The translations under genes were made by a program, and so were the position numbers. Below the pieces are notes generated by a model. That model had not been told where the DNA came from, did no database searches, and saw only the letters and a list, made by a program, of their open reading frames with translations. From Cytophagales bacterium (GTDB taxonomy: Bacteria > Bacteroidota > Bacteroidia > Cytophagales > Thermoflexibacteraceae): a stretch of 64,000 bases of DNA. Below are positions 26,124-33,242 of the stretch, piece after piece. The stretch is taken from contig JAAFKA010000003.1 in the NCBI GenBank assembly GCA_013299115.1, forward strand, positions 185,394-249,393, written 5' to 3'. Within the stretch, counting starts at the first letter, position 1. The number at the start of each line of letters is the position of its first letter.

Positions 26124-27223
26124 ATTGTGATTTAAAAAGTGTAAAGTGGGGGGAGTTTTTAAAAAGTGTAAAGTGGGGGGAGTTTGTTTTTGAGGAAATA
26201 TTCGAAATTTTTGCTACTCATAGCGGAATTGATAAAAATAAATTAATTCTCAAAAAAGGTAATATTCCCTATATTACCCGAACAGACAAAAATAATGGAG
26301 TAGATTTATTTTTGGGAGAACAAAATAAGACCTATCAATTAGAAAAAAGTAATGTTATTACTATTGGTTTAGATACCCAAACTATTTTTTATCAACCTTG
26401 TCAATTCTACACGGGGCAAAATATTCAAATTTTAAGAAATGAAAATTTAAATTATTTTATTGCCCAATTTTTAATTCCCTTGATAAAAAAACAAATGGTA
26501 AAATTTAATTGGGGTGGAAATGGTGCAACCTTAACAAGACTCAGAAGAAGTAAAATTATATTGCCTACAAATGATGAAGGCACTCCCGATTATGCTTTTA
26601 TGGAGGCGTATATACGTGAGCAAGAACAAGCAAAAAATGATAATTTTTTGAACTATTTGCACAAACGAATAAACGAAGTAAAAGATTTTCAGGAAACTGT
26701 GCCAATGAATGAAAAGGAATGGGGAGAGTTTTACTTAAAAAATATTTTTGCTGATATTCAAAGAGGTAAGAGGTTAAAGAAAGACGACCACCAAAAGGGC
26801 AGATTACCTTATGTGTCTGCTACTGCTATGAATAATGGCGTTGATAGTTTTGTAGGTAATGAAAGCAAGGTAAGAGTTTTTAATAATTGCTTGACGATTG
26901 CCAATAGCGGAAGTGTTGGGGCTACTTTTTATCAACCTTTTTCTTTTGTAGCAAGTGACCATGTTACTAAACTTGAAAATAAAGACTTTGATAGTTTCAT
27001 TTACCTTTTTATTTCGACAATAACCCAAAGATTAGGCGAAAAATATAGTTTTAATCGTGAAATTAACGATAACAGAATACAAAAAGAAAAAATTCTACTT
27101 CCCATCACCTCCACAGGCACCCCCGACTATGTGTATATGGAAAACTATATGAAACAAATAGAATTTGAGAAATTGAGTAGGTATTTGGAGATTAAAAAAG
27201 GTTTTTCTTTGTTGAAAAAATAA
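26120..27223 (+). CDS. specificity subunit with two target-recognition domains
   Basis: 367 residues, overlapping the previous gene by ATGA. Two related halves each run from a WGEF...IF start through a KGNIPYITRTDKNNGVD or KGRLPYVSATAMNNGVD loop to TPDYAFMEAYI or TPDYVYMENYM. These are two TRDs of the BcgI-B/HsdS type, each reading one half of a bipartite site. The N-terminus contains a perfect 27-bp tandem duplication giving LKSVKWGEF twice. The 3' end (27124-27199) is duplicated at 27865-27940 with a different tail beyond it. Confidence 0.87.
   Translation: MNCDLKSVKWGEFLKSVKWGEFVFEEIFEIFATHSGIDKNKLILKKGNIPYITRTDKNNGVDLFLGEQNKTYQLEKSNVITIGLDTQTIFYQPCQFYTGQNIQILRNENLNYFIAQFLIPLIKKQMVKFNWGGNGATLTRLRRSKIILPTNDEGTPDYAFMEAYIREQEQAKNDNFLNYLHKRINEVKDFQETVPMNEKEWGEFYLKNIFADIQRGKRLKKDDHQKGRLPYVSATAMNNGVDSFVGNESKVRVFNNCLTIANSGSVGATFYQPFSFVASDHVTKLENKDFDSFIYLFISTITQRLGEKYSFNREINDNRIQKEKILLPITSTGTPDYVYMENYMKQIEFEKLSRYLEIKKGFSLLKK
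26131..26184 (+). repeat. 27-bp perfect tandem duplication with G6 tracts
   Basis: Two identical units (26131-26157 and 26158-26184), each containing GTGTAAAGTGGGGGGAG, encode LKSVKWGEF twice. Unit gain or loss keeps frame; slippage in either G6 run would not. Confidence 0.95.
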
Positions 27224-27233
27224 CTAAATTTGT

Positions 27234-27893
27234 ATGGACTTTAACGCAATAAAATATGAACTACAAAATATCCTTTGCGGAGAGGGCGAAGTTAGCTATG
27301 GAAAACCTATCCAAGCAGCAGCCTATTTCCTACGAAAAAGCACTGAAACAGGTGCAGTGGCTCAAAGAAATGAGCCAAACAAAGCAGAAGAAACAAAGAG
27401 ATTGATAGAATACATCAACGTAAATCATCTTTGGAACTGTGACATCAACTTTAATCTGTTTTTATCCGAAGGGGCAGAGCAAAGAGTGTATATTAAGGAT
27501 AAAAGCAAAGTTTTGAAACTGAATGATGCTATTTATTATGCGTCTTGGTTAGACTATTTCCATAATTTGCTACTGAATAATTATTTTTTCCCTGACACAG
27601 CTTATAACTTATTAGGTTTTTATAAATCTGATAATGACACATTATATGCATTAGTTGAGCAAAATTATATAGAAGCTACACAGCCTACGGATTTGAGCCA
27701 AGTAAAAGAATTTTTGGTAAGCAACGGGTTTGTAAATAACCGCAACCATGATTATTTTCATTCCGATTTAGGAATTATTTTGGAAGACCTCCATGATGAA
27801 AACGTGCTTACAGCCAATGATGTACTTTATTTTATTGACACTGTTTTCTATATTAAACCTGAAACGACTATGTGTATATGGAAAACTATATGA
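27234..27893 (+). CDS. putative polyvalent-protein-type kinase
   Basis: 219 residues resembling the small Ser/Thr/Tyr kinase-like domain family found in phage polyvalent proteins and in mobile islands. Supporting text is GKPIQAAAYFLRKSTETG at the start, SEGAEQRVYIKDKSKVLKLND (ATP-binding lysine region), LYALVEQ (hinge), LGIILEDLHDENVL (catalytic-loop-like) and FIDTVFYIKPE (DFG-like position, here FID). I recall the family ending at about FYIKPE; the last eight residues here come from the duplicated 3' end of the specificity gene read in another frame. It follows the specificity gene by 10 bases. A regulatory or defence role with the restriction system is inference only. Confidence 0.7.
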   Translation: MDFNAIKYELQNILCGEGEVSYGKPIQAAAYFLRKSTETGAVAQRNEPNKAEETKRLIEYINVNHLWNCDINFNLFLSEGAEQRVYIKDKSKVLKLNDAIYYASWLDYFHNLLLNNYFFPDTAYNLLGFYKSDNDTLYALVEQNYIEATQPTDLSQVKEFLVSNGFVNNRNHDYFHSDLGIILEDLHDENVLTANDVLYFIDTVFYIKPETTMCIWKTI

Positions 27894-27940
27894 AAAAGAT
27901 AGAATTTGAGAAATTGAGTAGGTATTTGGAGATTAAAAAA
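27865..27940 (+). repeat. duplicated 3' end of the specificity gene
   Basis: 76 bp match 27124-27199 with two differences. In the specificity frame it continues past the copy as KRLQLLAGSIDHCQS and a stop, an alternative tail to the GFSLLKK of the intact gene. Confidence 0.92.
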
Positions 27941-27944
27941 CGAC

Positions 27945-28027
27945 TTCAACTATTGGCAGGGTCTATCGACCACTGCCAAAGTTGAAGTCATTTTTACAAA
28001 GTTGAAGTTATTTTTTGTTGAAGTTAT
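27945..28027. repeat. right boundary repeat of the restriction cassette
   Basis: Contains the same TTCAACTATTGGCAGGG and TTTTGTTGAAGTTAT as the left boundary. Between them are an inverse copy (CTGCCAAAGTTGAAGTC) and a further GTTGAAGTTATTTTTT unit, so the segment also folds as a hairpin. It lies between the kinase-like gene and pnp and may terminate both. Confidence 0.75.
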
Positions 28028-28052
28028 TTTTTACTATCTACAAAACGAATAA

Positions 28053-30281
28053 CTATCTACGAAACTTTGATTGTCCGCCGCCACTACCGCCGCTGTGATT
28101 GCCTCCACTTCTTTCTCTTTCTACCATTCCTTCGGGTCTTGGCAACAATGCTTTGCGAGATAGACGATATTTGCCTGTTTTCTTATCTACTTCCACCAAT
28201 TTTACTTGGATTTCCTCTCCTTCTTCCAGCACGCCGTCCATGTTTTCTAATCTTTCCCACTTGATTTCAGAGATGTGTAGCAAACCTTCTTTGCCTTTGA
28301 TAAACTCTACAAAAGCACCAAAAGGCATGATAGAGGTAACTTTGCCGTCAAAAACCATACCTACTTCTGGCTCTACCACTATGTTGTTCACTCGTTGAAT
28401 AGCTTTGTCCATCGACTCTTTGCTGGTAGCAAAAATACGGATAATGCCGTTGTCTTTGTCTTCTTCTATCGAAATCGTAGCCCCAGTGTCGCGTTGCATT
28501 TCTTGTATCACTTTGCCACCAGGTCCAATCACTGCACCAATCAAGGATTTAGGAATCAGCATCATGTGTGCGCGAGGTGCGTGAGGTTTCAAATCAGGTT
28601 TCGGTGCTGCAATTACTTCGGTCATCTTGCCTAAGATGTGGAGTCTGCCTTTGCGGGCTTGTTCCATTGCATTTTCGAGGAGTTCGTAAGATAACCCATC
28701 AATTTTAATGTCCATTTGGCAAGCCGTAATTCCTTTGGCAGTGCCTGTAACTTTAAAGTCCATGTCGCCCAAGTGGTCTTCATCGCCCAAGATGTCCGAC
28801 AAAATAGCATATTTGCCTGTTTCGCTATCAGAAATCAAGCCCATGGCAATACCAGAAACGGGTGCTTTTACTTTCACACCTGCGTCCATTAGAGCCAATG
28901 TGCCTGCACAAACCGTAGCCATAGACGAAGAACCGTTAGATTCCAAAATATCTGAAACTACTCTTATCGTATAAGGATTGTCCACGTCTGCGGGCAATAC
29001 TTTTTTCAAGGCTCTATTTGCCAAGTTGCCATGCCCTACTTCGCGTCTGCCAGGTCCTCTGTTTGGTTTTACTTCGCCAGTCGAAAATCCAGGGAAGTTG
29101 TAATGCAAAATGAATTTGTTGTAGCCAAAAAGCATAGCCCCGTCTATCATTTGTTCGTCTAACTTTGTTCCCAACGTAACAGTAGTCAAAGATTGGGTTT
29201 CGCCGCGTGTGAAAACAGCCGAGCCATGTGTAGAGGGCAAATAGTCAATTTCGCACCAAATTGGGCGTATTTCGTCTAATTTTCTACCATCGAGGCGTAC
29301 TTTTTCGTCGAGTACGAGTTTGCGAGCAGCTTTTTTGTAAAGGTCTTCGAGATACATCGAAGCCAATTTTTTGTTTACTGTGGTGTCTGCGGGCAAAGAG
29401 TCTAAGTAGCTCTTTTTCAAGTCTTTAACAGCCGAATTGCGAGAGTCTTTGTCTGCATTAAGAGAAGCTGCCAACGCATAGAATTTTGCATAGTAGTTGT
29501 CGTGCAACTCTTTTTGCAAGTTTTCATCGTGGGCTATGTGGTTGGCTGCACGTTTTGTTTTGATATGCGGTTTAACGGCTGCTACTTTTTCGGCAAATTC
29601 CATTTGGGCTTTGCACTGTATTTTGATAGCCTCATGTGCTATTTTCAAGGCGTGCAACATATCTGCTTCGGATACTTCATTACATTCGCCTTCCACCATG
29701 AGGATATTGTCGTAAGTTGCTGCTACTACCAAATCAATGTCGGCGTCTTTCAAGAAACTGTGTGGAGGATTGACTATGTAATTTCCTTGATGTTTTATCA
29801 CTCTTACCTCTGAAATAGGACCTTGGAAAGGTATATCAGAGATAGAAAGTGCAGAGGAGGCAGCCAAAGCCACCAACGCATCGGGCAAAGAATCTTTATC
29901 TCCTGAAATCAACCACAAGTTGATTTGCACCTCAGCCAAAAAATCATCTGGAAACAAAGGACGAATTGCCCTATCCACCAAACGGCTAATTAACACTTCA
30001 TAATCAGACAATTTGCTTTCTCTTTTCATAAAGCCGCCCGGAATACGCCCAACGCCAGCAAATTTTTCTTGGTAATCTACCGACAAGGGGAAAAAGTCTT
30101 GTCCTTCTTTGGCATCTCTGGCAGCACATACGGTAGCCAAAATCATGGTGTTGCCCATGCGGACAACTACTGACCCATCGGCTTGTTTGGCTAATTTGCC
30201 TGTTTCGATGGTAATGGTACGGTCTTCTATGCCGTAGCCTCCTTGCAAGGTAATTGCTTGCGTAATTGGTTGTGGAATCAT
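28053..30281 (-). CDS. pnp: polyribonucleotide nucleotidyltransferase (PNPase)
   Basis: 742 residues. Degrades RNA 3' to 5' using phosphate, and is a core RNA-decay enzyme. It shows two RNase PH-like halves, the second with GRRE-type text ([17 protein letters not shown]) and [13 protein letters not shown], then a KH domain with GxxG loop ([14 protein letters not shown]), then an S1 domain ([20 protein letters not shown]). The C-terminus is a Gly/Ser-rich tail ending SKFRR. In many bacteria rpsO precedes pnp; here the upstream region is a repeat-filled intergenic stretch with no rpsO. Confidence 0.97.
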   Translation of the reverse strand: MIPQPITQAITLQGGYGIEDRTITIETGKLAKQADGSVVVRMGNTMILATVCAARDAKEGQDFFPLSVDYQEKFAGVGRIPGGFMKRESKLSDYEVLISRLVDRAIRPLFPDDFLAEVQINLWLISGDKDSLPDALVALAASSALSISDIPFQGPISEVRVIKHQGNYIVNPPHSFLKDADIDLVVAATYDNILMVEGECNEVSEADMLHALKIAHEAIKIQCKAQMEFAEKVAAVKPHIKTKRAANHIAHDENLQKELHDNYYAKFYALAASLNADKDSRNSAVKDLKKSYLDSLPADTTVNKKLASMYLEDLYKKAARKLVLDEKVRLDGRKLDEIRPIWCEIDYLPSTHGSAVFTRGETQSLTTVTLGTKLDEQMIDGAMLFGYNKFILHYNFPGFSTGEVKPNRGPGRREVGHGNLANRALKKVLPADVDNPYTIRVVSDILESNGSSSMATVCAGTLALMDAGVKVKAPVSGIAMGLISDSETGKYAILSDILGDEDHLGDMDFKVTGTAKGITACQMDIKIDGLSYELLENAMEQARKGRLHILGKMTEVIAAPKPDLKPHAPRAHMMLIPKSLIGAVIGPGGKVIQEMQRDTGATISIEEDKDNGIIRIFATSKESMDKAIQRVNNIVVEPEVGMVFDGKVTSIMPFGAFVEFIKGKEGLLHISEIKWERLENMDGVLEEGEEIQVKLVEVDKKTGKYRLSRKALLPRPEGMVERERSGGNHSGGSGGGQSKFRR

Positions 30282-30340
30282 AATAATATTTTGTACTGTT
30301 ATTTTTTTAAATTAAGCCAATTAGAGTTTATGAATTACTT

Positions 30341-30516
30341 TTTGTCCCGTTAGGGACTTCATATTGGTAGAAAAACCTACCTCACCCCAACCTCTTGTCC
30401 CGTAGGGACTACACAAGACAGAGGTAACTTGTCAGGGCTACCAATATACAGTCCCTACGGGACAAAAAGCCGTTGTTGGCATATTTTCTACCAATATGTA
30501 GTGCCTAAAGGCACAA
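30341..30516. repeat. cluster of GTCCCTACGGGAC palindromes
   Basis: Four palindromic units (TTGTCCCGTTAGGGACTT, TTGTCCCGTAGGGACTAC, CAGTCCCTACGGGACAA and TAGTGCCTAAAGGCACAA) lie within 180 bases, three of them next to CCAATAT or its inverse ATATTGG. They alternate in orientation. Confidence 0.75.
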
Positions 30517-30832
30517 AATTTACTTTCTTAGCTTAATAGCACAGACTAAAGTCTATGCTACAAAACAAAATTGCTTTGGTAGCTTGATTTTGGGTAAGTT
30601 TTCGCAAGGTTGTTCGGCTTTGGTTTGGTCTGTGGCGAACAAGCAAATTTGGGTGTGTTGGCGTGTAAGAAGTGTGATAAAAACACGCAAATTACTTTTG
30701 TTGCTTTCAATATTCCGCTTATGACGGTTCTCCGCTTTGTAACCGTTTGTTATTAACTTACAATTTCGGTGGCAAGCTACAAAAAAATATTGGAAGTTCA
30801 AAATAAAACTTCAATTTAGTTTTGGATTTGGC

Positions 30833-30903
30833 AGTTGCAAAAACTTATGGTAGAGATGACATCTTTCAAAAAGATGTCATCTCTACCATAAGTTTTTGCA
30901 ACT
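30833..30903. repeat. 34-bp perfect inverted repeat (hairpin H2)
   Basis: Arms 30833-30866 and 30870-30903 pair perfectly around a three-base loop. The inner GATGACATCTT/AAGATGTCATC is shared with hairpin H1 at 12749-12834; the outer stems are unrelated. Confidence 0.9.
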
Positions 30904-30928
30904 ATATTAAATTTAGGTTTGTGTATTA

Positions 30929-31011
30929 AGTAAGTGGACACATTTATCGGACACTTTAAAAGTGTCCGATAATTGATTTTCAAGGAGTTACAAAAATAGA
31001 AACTTACTTTT
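30929..31011 (+). mobile_element. 83-bp MITE-like element, copy with flanking duplication
   Basis: Begins AGTAAGTGGAC and ends GAAACTTACTTTT, giving a short terminal inverted repeat (AGTAAG/CTTACT). Inside is the palindrome TTATCGGACACTTT/AAAAGTGTCCGATAA. It is flanked on both sides by the same 18 bp (ATTTAGGTTTGTGTATTA at 30911-30928 and 31012-31029). An inverted copy of identical length lies at 49379-49461, with four base differences by my count. Confidence 0.8.
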
Positions 31012-31018
31012 ATTTAGG

Positions 31019-31050
31019 TTTGTGTATTACTTACAAAATCTTTATCTTTG
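31019..31050 (+). promoter_or_regulatory. promoter of the PD-(D/E)XK gene
   Basis: TTTG at 31019-31022 and TATCTTTG at 31043-31050 are 20 bases apart, nearly ideal for Bacteroidota. The TTTG lies in the 18-bp duplication flanking the 83-bp element. The gene starts 22 bases after the -7 box. Confidence 0.8.
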
Positions 31051-31072
31051 CAAGTAAAATTTAGATAAACCA

Positions 31073-31696
31073 ATGAAATTTAGCGAATTTAAAAATAACT
31101 CCGAAATGTTGGCATATTTTGGCTTGCAGGTTCAAAGTAATATTTTTTTTGATTTTGAAAAAATCAAACCCATTCCGCTGCCAAAATTTGTAAAAGAAGA
31201 TATAAACTTTGCTCTCTCCAATCGTGGTGATACAGATATGGAAGCCTACGCCTGCGAAGCCTTAATTTTTCCTATTTTAAAAGAGGCGTGGAAACGAAAT
31301 ACCAAAATCAAATTGTTTAGCCACCCCCGAATAGTTTACGAAGACTTGGTTTTAATTCCCGATTATGTGGTTACGCCAAAAGATAAAACAGGGATTAACA
31401 CTTTTCAAAAACCTCTTTTAATCACTGTGGAAGCAAAACATGATGATTATGATTTGGGCTGGATTGATGCTTACAAGCAACTAATTGTAGCACGTTTTCT
31501 GAATGAGAATCAAGATATTCCTATTTATGCTATCGTGAGCATGGGCAAAGGCTGGGAATTTGGCAAATTAGATGGCAAAATTATTCACAAACACCCCTTG
31601 GGGCTTGGTTTAGACAATCCAAATAAACTATTAGGAGTTTTAGATTTTATCTTTGCAGATTGCGTGAAAACTGCCGAAAAATTTAATATGTACTGA
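31073..31696 (+). CDS. PD-(D/E)XK nuclease-like protein of unknown function
   Basis: 207 residues. The central part has the arrangement of a PD-(D/E)XK nuclease: a helix with E (EALIFPILKEAW), then LVLIPDYVVTPKD with the Asp, then LLITVEAKHDDYD with E-x-K. A helix with DAYKQLIVARFL and strand IYAIVSMGKGWEF follow, as in restriction-like folds. It may be a stand-alone nuclease or a remnant-like relative of type I HsdR N-termini. It is monocistronic with its own promoter. No adjacent methylase. A defence role is a guess. Confidence 0.75.
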   Translation: MKFSEFKNNSEMLAYFGLQVQSNIFFDFEKIKPIPLPKFVKEDINFALSNRGDTDMEAYACEALIFPILKEAWKRNTKIKLFSHPRIVYEDLVLIPDYVVTPKDKTGINTFQKPLLITVEAKHDDYDLGWIDAYKQLIVARFLNENQDIPIYAIVSMGKGWEFGKLDGKIIHKHPLGLGLDNPNKLLGVLDFIFADCVKTAEKFNMY

Positions 31697-31747
31697 GTTA
31701 GAATTCAAACTTACTTATCAATTTGCGTAAGTCCTAGTTAGCAATAA

Positions 31748-32413
31748 TTATCCTCGCCAAAGATAAGGGAAAAGCAGATAAGCCACCACCCAAACAATGG
31801 CAGTAATAGACAAAATAGTGGCAATATCACTGGAATTAACAGACCACGCCAAACCGTCTAAGGCATTTTTCGATACCCTCATCAGCAAGAGTAGCAAAGG
31901 TAGCACAACAGGAAAACTCAAAACAGCCATCAGCGTTGTGCGGTTGGTTGCTTTGGCTGCTATGGCTGCGACCATTGTCAGTGTAGAAGAAAACCCAATA
32001 CTTCCCAAGAGCATATTGCAAAAAAACAGCGTAGTATTTTCGACAGGATTTCCCAAAACTAAGGCGTAGAAAAAATAAGAAATAGCCGAAATGAGCAACA
32101 TTAACAAGGTGTTGTAAATCATTTTGGAAATAATAATAGCCTCTGCACTTGTTAAGGTATAATAATATTGTTGCCTTCCTTCCGATTCTTGCAAAAAACT
32201 TTTGCCTATTGCGTTTACTGCTGTAAAAAGCAAGATTATCCAAAACAAAACATTCCAAACAATAGGGTGTAGTTGTTTGCTTTTGAGGTGAAAACCCAAA
32301 TAACAAATAAAAATGGTGCTTACTACATAGAGCAAAATACCATTTAGGGCATAGCGTTGTCGCCACTCCAAAATAATTTCTTTGTGCAGTAAAATTTTGA
32401 TTTCTTTGAGCAT
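31748..32413 (-). CDS. ccmB: heme exporter protein CcmB
   Basis: 221 residues, the normal CcmB length, with six hydrophobic segments. The N-terminal LLHKEIILEWRQRYALNGILLY is the family start (KD-x-x-EWR). CcmB is the membrane subunit of the CcmAB ATPase that acts with CcmC and CcmD in delivering heme for cytochrome c maturation at the inner membrane. No other ccm gene is adjacent in the window. The ATPase at 23079 is not CcmA, being too long and of another subfamily. Confidence 0.88.
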   Translation of the reverse strand: MLKEIKILLHKEIILEWRQRYALNGILLYVVSTIFICYLGFHLKSKQLHPIVWNVLFWIILLFTAVNAIGKSFLQESEGRQQYYYTLTSAEAIIISKMIYNTLLMLLISAISYFFYALVLGNPVENTTLFFCNMLLGSIGFSSTLTMVAAIAAKATNRTTLMAVLSFPVVLPLLLLLMRVSKNALDGLAWSVNSSDIATILSITAIVWVVAYLLFPYLWRG

Positions 32414-32436
32414 AAACTAATAAAACCTATGAGGTA

Positions 32437-32700
32437 GGCTGTTCAGAATCATAAAAAAATTCCCCTATTTTTGTGTTCTCAAAGCACCAAAAACAAGAGG
32501 AATTACGCCTGTACAGGCAAGTAAAAGTAAGGTAAATAACTGGAAAGTCAAAGCTATTGAACAAAATAAATTAATTTGTCAGTATTTGAAACGTATTTCG
32601 GAATTACGAAGAGAGTAGAACTTTCTGGAAATTTCGTTACCAAGAGTTACAAAAACATAAGGAAGGCAAAAAACCGCAGATTCAATATTTAATTTTGTGC
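32437..32700 (+). pseudogene. decayed insertion-sequence fragment
   Basis: GAGGTAGGCTGTTCAGAATC at the left resembles the ends at 20402 and 38314. Within it, a frame reads NNWKVKAIEQNKLICQYL then KRISELRRE before a stop. This is like the N-terminal coiled coil of some Bacteroidota transposases (WKxKAxxxxxxIxxLxKRIxEL). No downstream transposase domain remains. Confidence 0.4.
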
Positions 32701-32705
32701 TTGTG

Positions 32706-32805
32706 GGTTCTCAAACCCGCAAGTTTTTCGGTTGTAGCAACCGAAAACACTAATGGGTTCTCAAACCTGCAAGTTTTTCGGTTGTAGCAACCAAAAACAC
32801 TAAAA
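32706..32805. repeat. two tandem copies of a 50-bp unit
   Basis: Each unit starts GGGTTCTCAAACC and continues GCAAGTTTTTCGGTTGTAGC AACC-AAAACACTAA. Within it GGTTGTAGCAACC is palindromic. The units differ at two or three bases. The TTCTCAAACCC block recurs inside the restriction gene at 18770-18810. Confidence 0.85.
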
Positions 32806-32891
32806 AAATCCTTACAAAAGCCGTAACTTTTGTAAGGATTGGTGTTTTAAAACTACTTCGAATTTTCTAAGGACTATATCTATCAACTCCA

Positions 32892-32964
32892 GTAGAACGA
32901 CTACTATACGCAATTTAAACGCATGGCGTTTACAGCGTAAATTGCGTATAGTAGTCAGTTCTAC
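32892..32964. repeat. large imperfect hairpin (H3)
   Basis: Left arm GTAGAAC-GACTACTATACGC plus AATTTAAACGC pairs with the right arm 32935-32964, with two small bulges. About 30 bp of stem enclose 12 bases of loop (ATGGCGTTTACA). Placed about 280 bases before nrdA. Confidence 0.8.
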
Positions 32965-33242
32965 ATCATAAAGATAGTATGTAGTGAAGTATGTCAAAGA
33001 TGACTGCACGAATGACGAAACATCATTCCTCCTTTTCAGGAAGCAAGGAATTTTAAAACATTGTAAAGATAGGGTTTTTAGGTAAAACTTGCAAAGTATT
33101 TGCAAAGTATTTTGTTAAAAAATTATAGAATTGATTATCAGGTTGTTAGTAAATATTCCAAAAAACAGTAACAATTCTTTGAATTTTTTGTATTATTTTG
33201 CAGTTCTCAAACAATAAAAAGAAGAGGAAAAAACACACTTTT

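Larger units (their letters stand above)
30282..31072. other. long repeat-rich intergenic region
   Basis: In order it holds a cluster of GTCCCTACGGGAC palindromes (30341-30516), an ACAGACTAAAGTCT palindrome near 30541, a featureless stretch to about 30830, the perfect hairpin H2 (30833-30903), the 83-bp element (30929-31011) and a promoter. An 82-codon minus-strand open stretch at 30553-30801 has no family character, and I do not call it a gene. Confidence 0.7.
32414..33242. other. long intergenic region before nrdA
   Basis: It carries an IS-end-like sequence (GGCTGTTCAGAATC near 32437), a decayed coding stretch (32536-32620), a 50-bp tandem repeat (32706-32805), a stem (32809-32841), the large hairpin H3 (32892-32964) and the nrdA leader. 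I see no known riboswitch. Confidence 0.65.

Noticed and set aside
30341-30516. CRISPR-like array
   Set aside because: Units are palindromic, alternate in direction, differ in sequence and spacing, and no cas gene is in the window.
30553-30801. 82-codon open frame on the minus strand in the pnp upstream region
   Set aside because: No ribosome site, no family character, scattered basic/Cys residues and ending in repeat-rich DNA; looks like chance.
32843-33240. Cobalamin riboswitch or other known aptamer before nrdA
   Set aside because: I looked for B12-box-like and other conserved cores and found none; only hairpins without known motifs.
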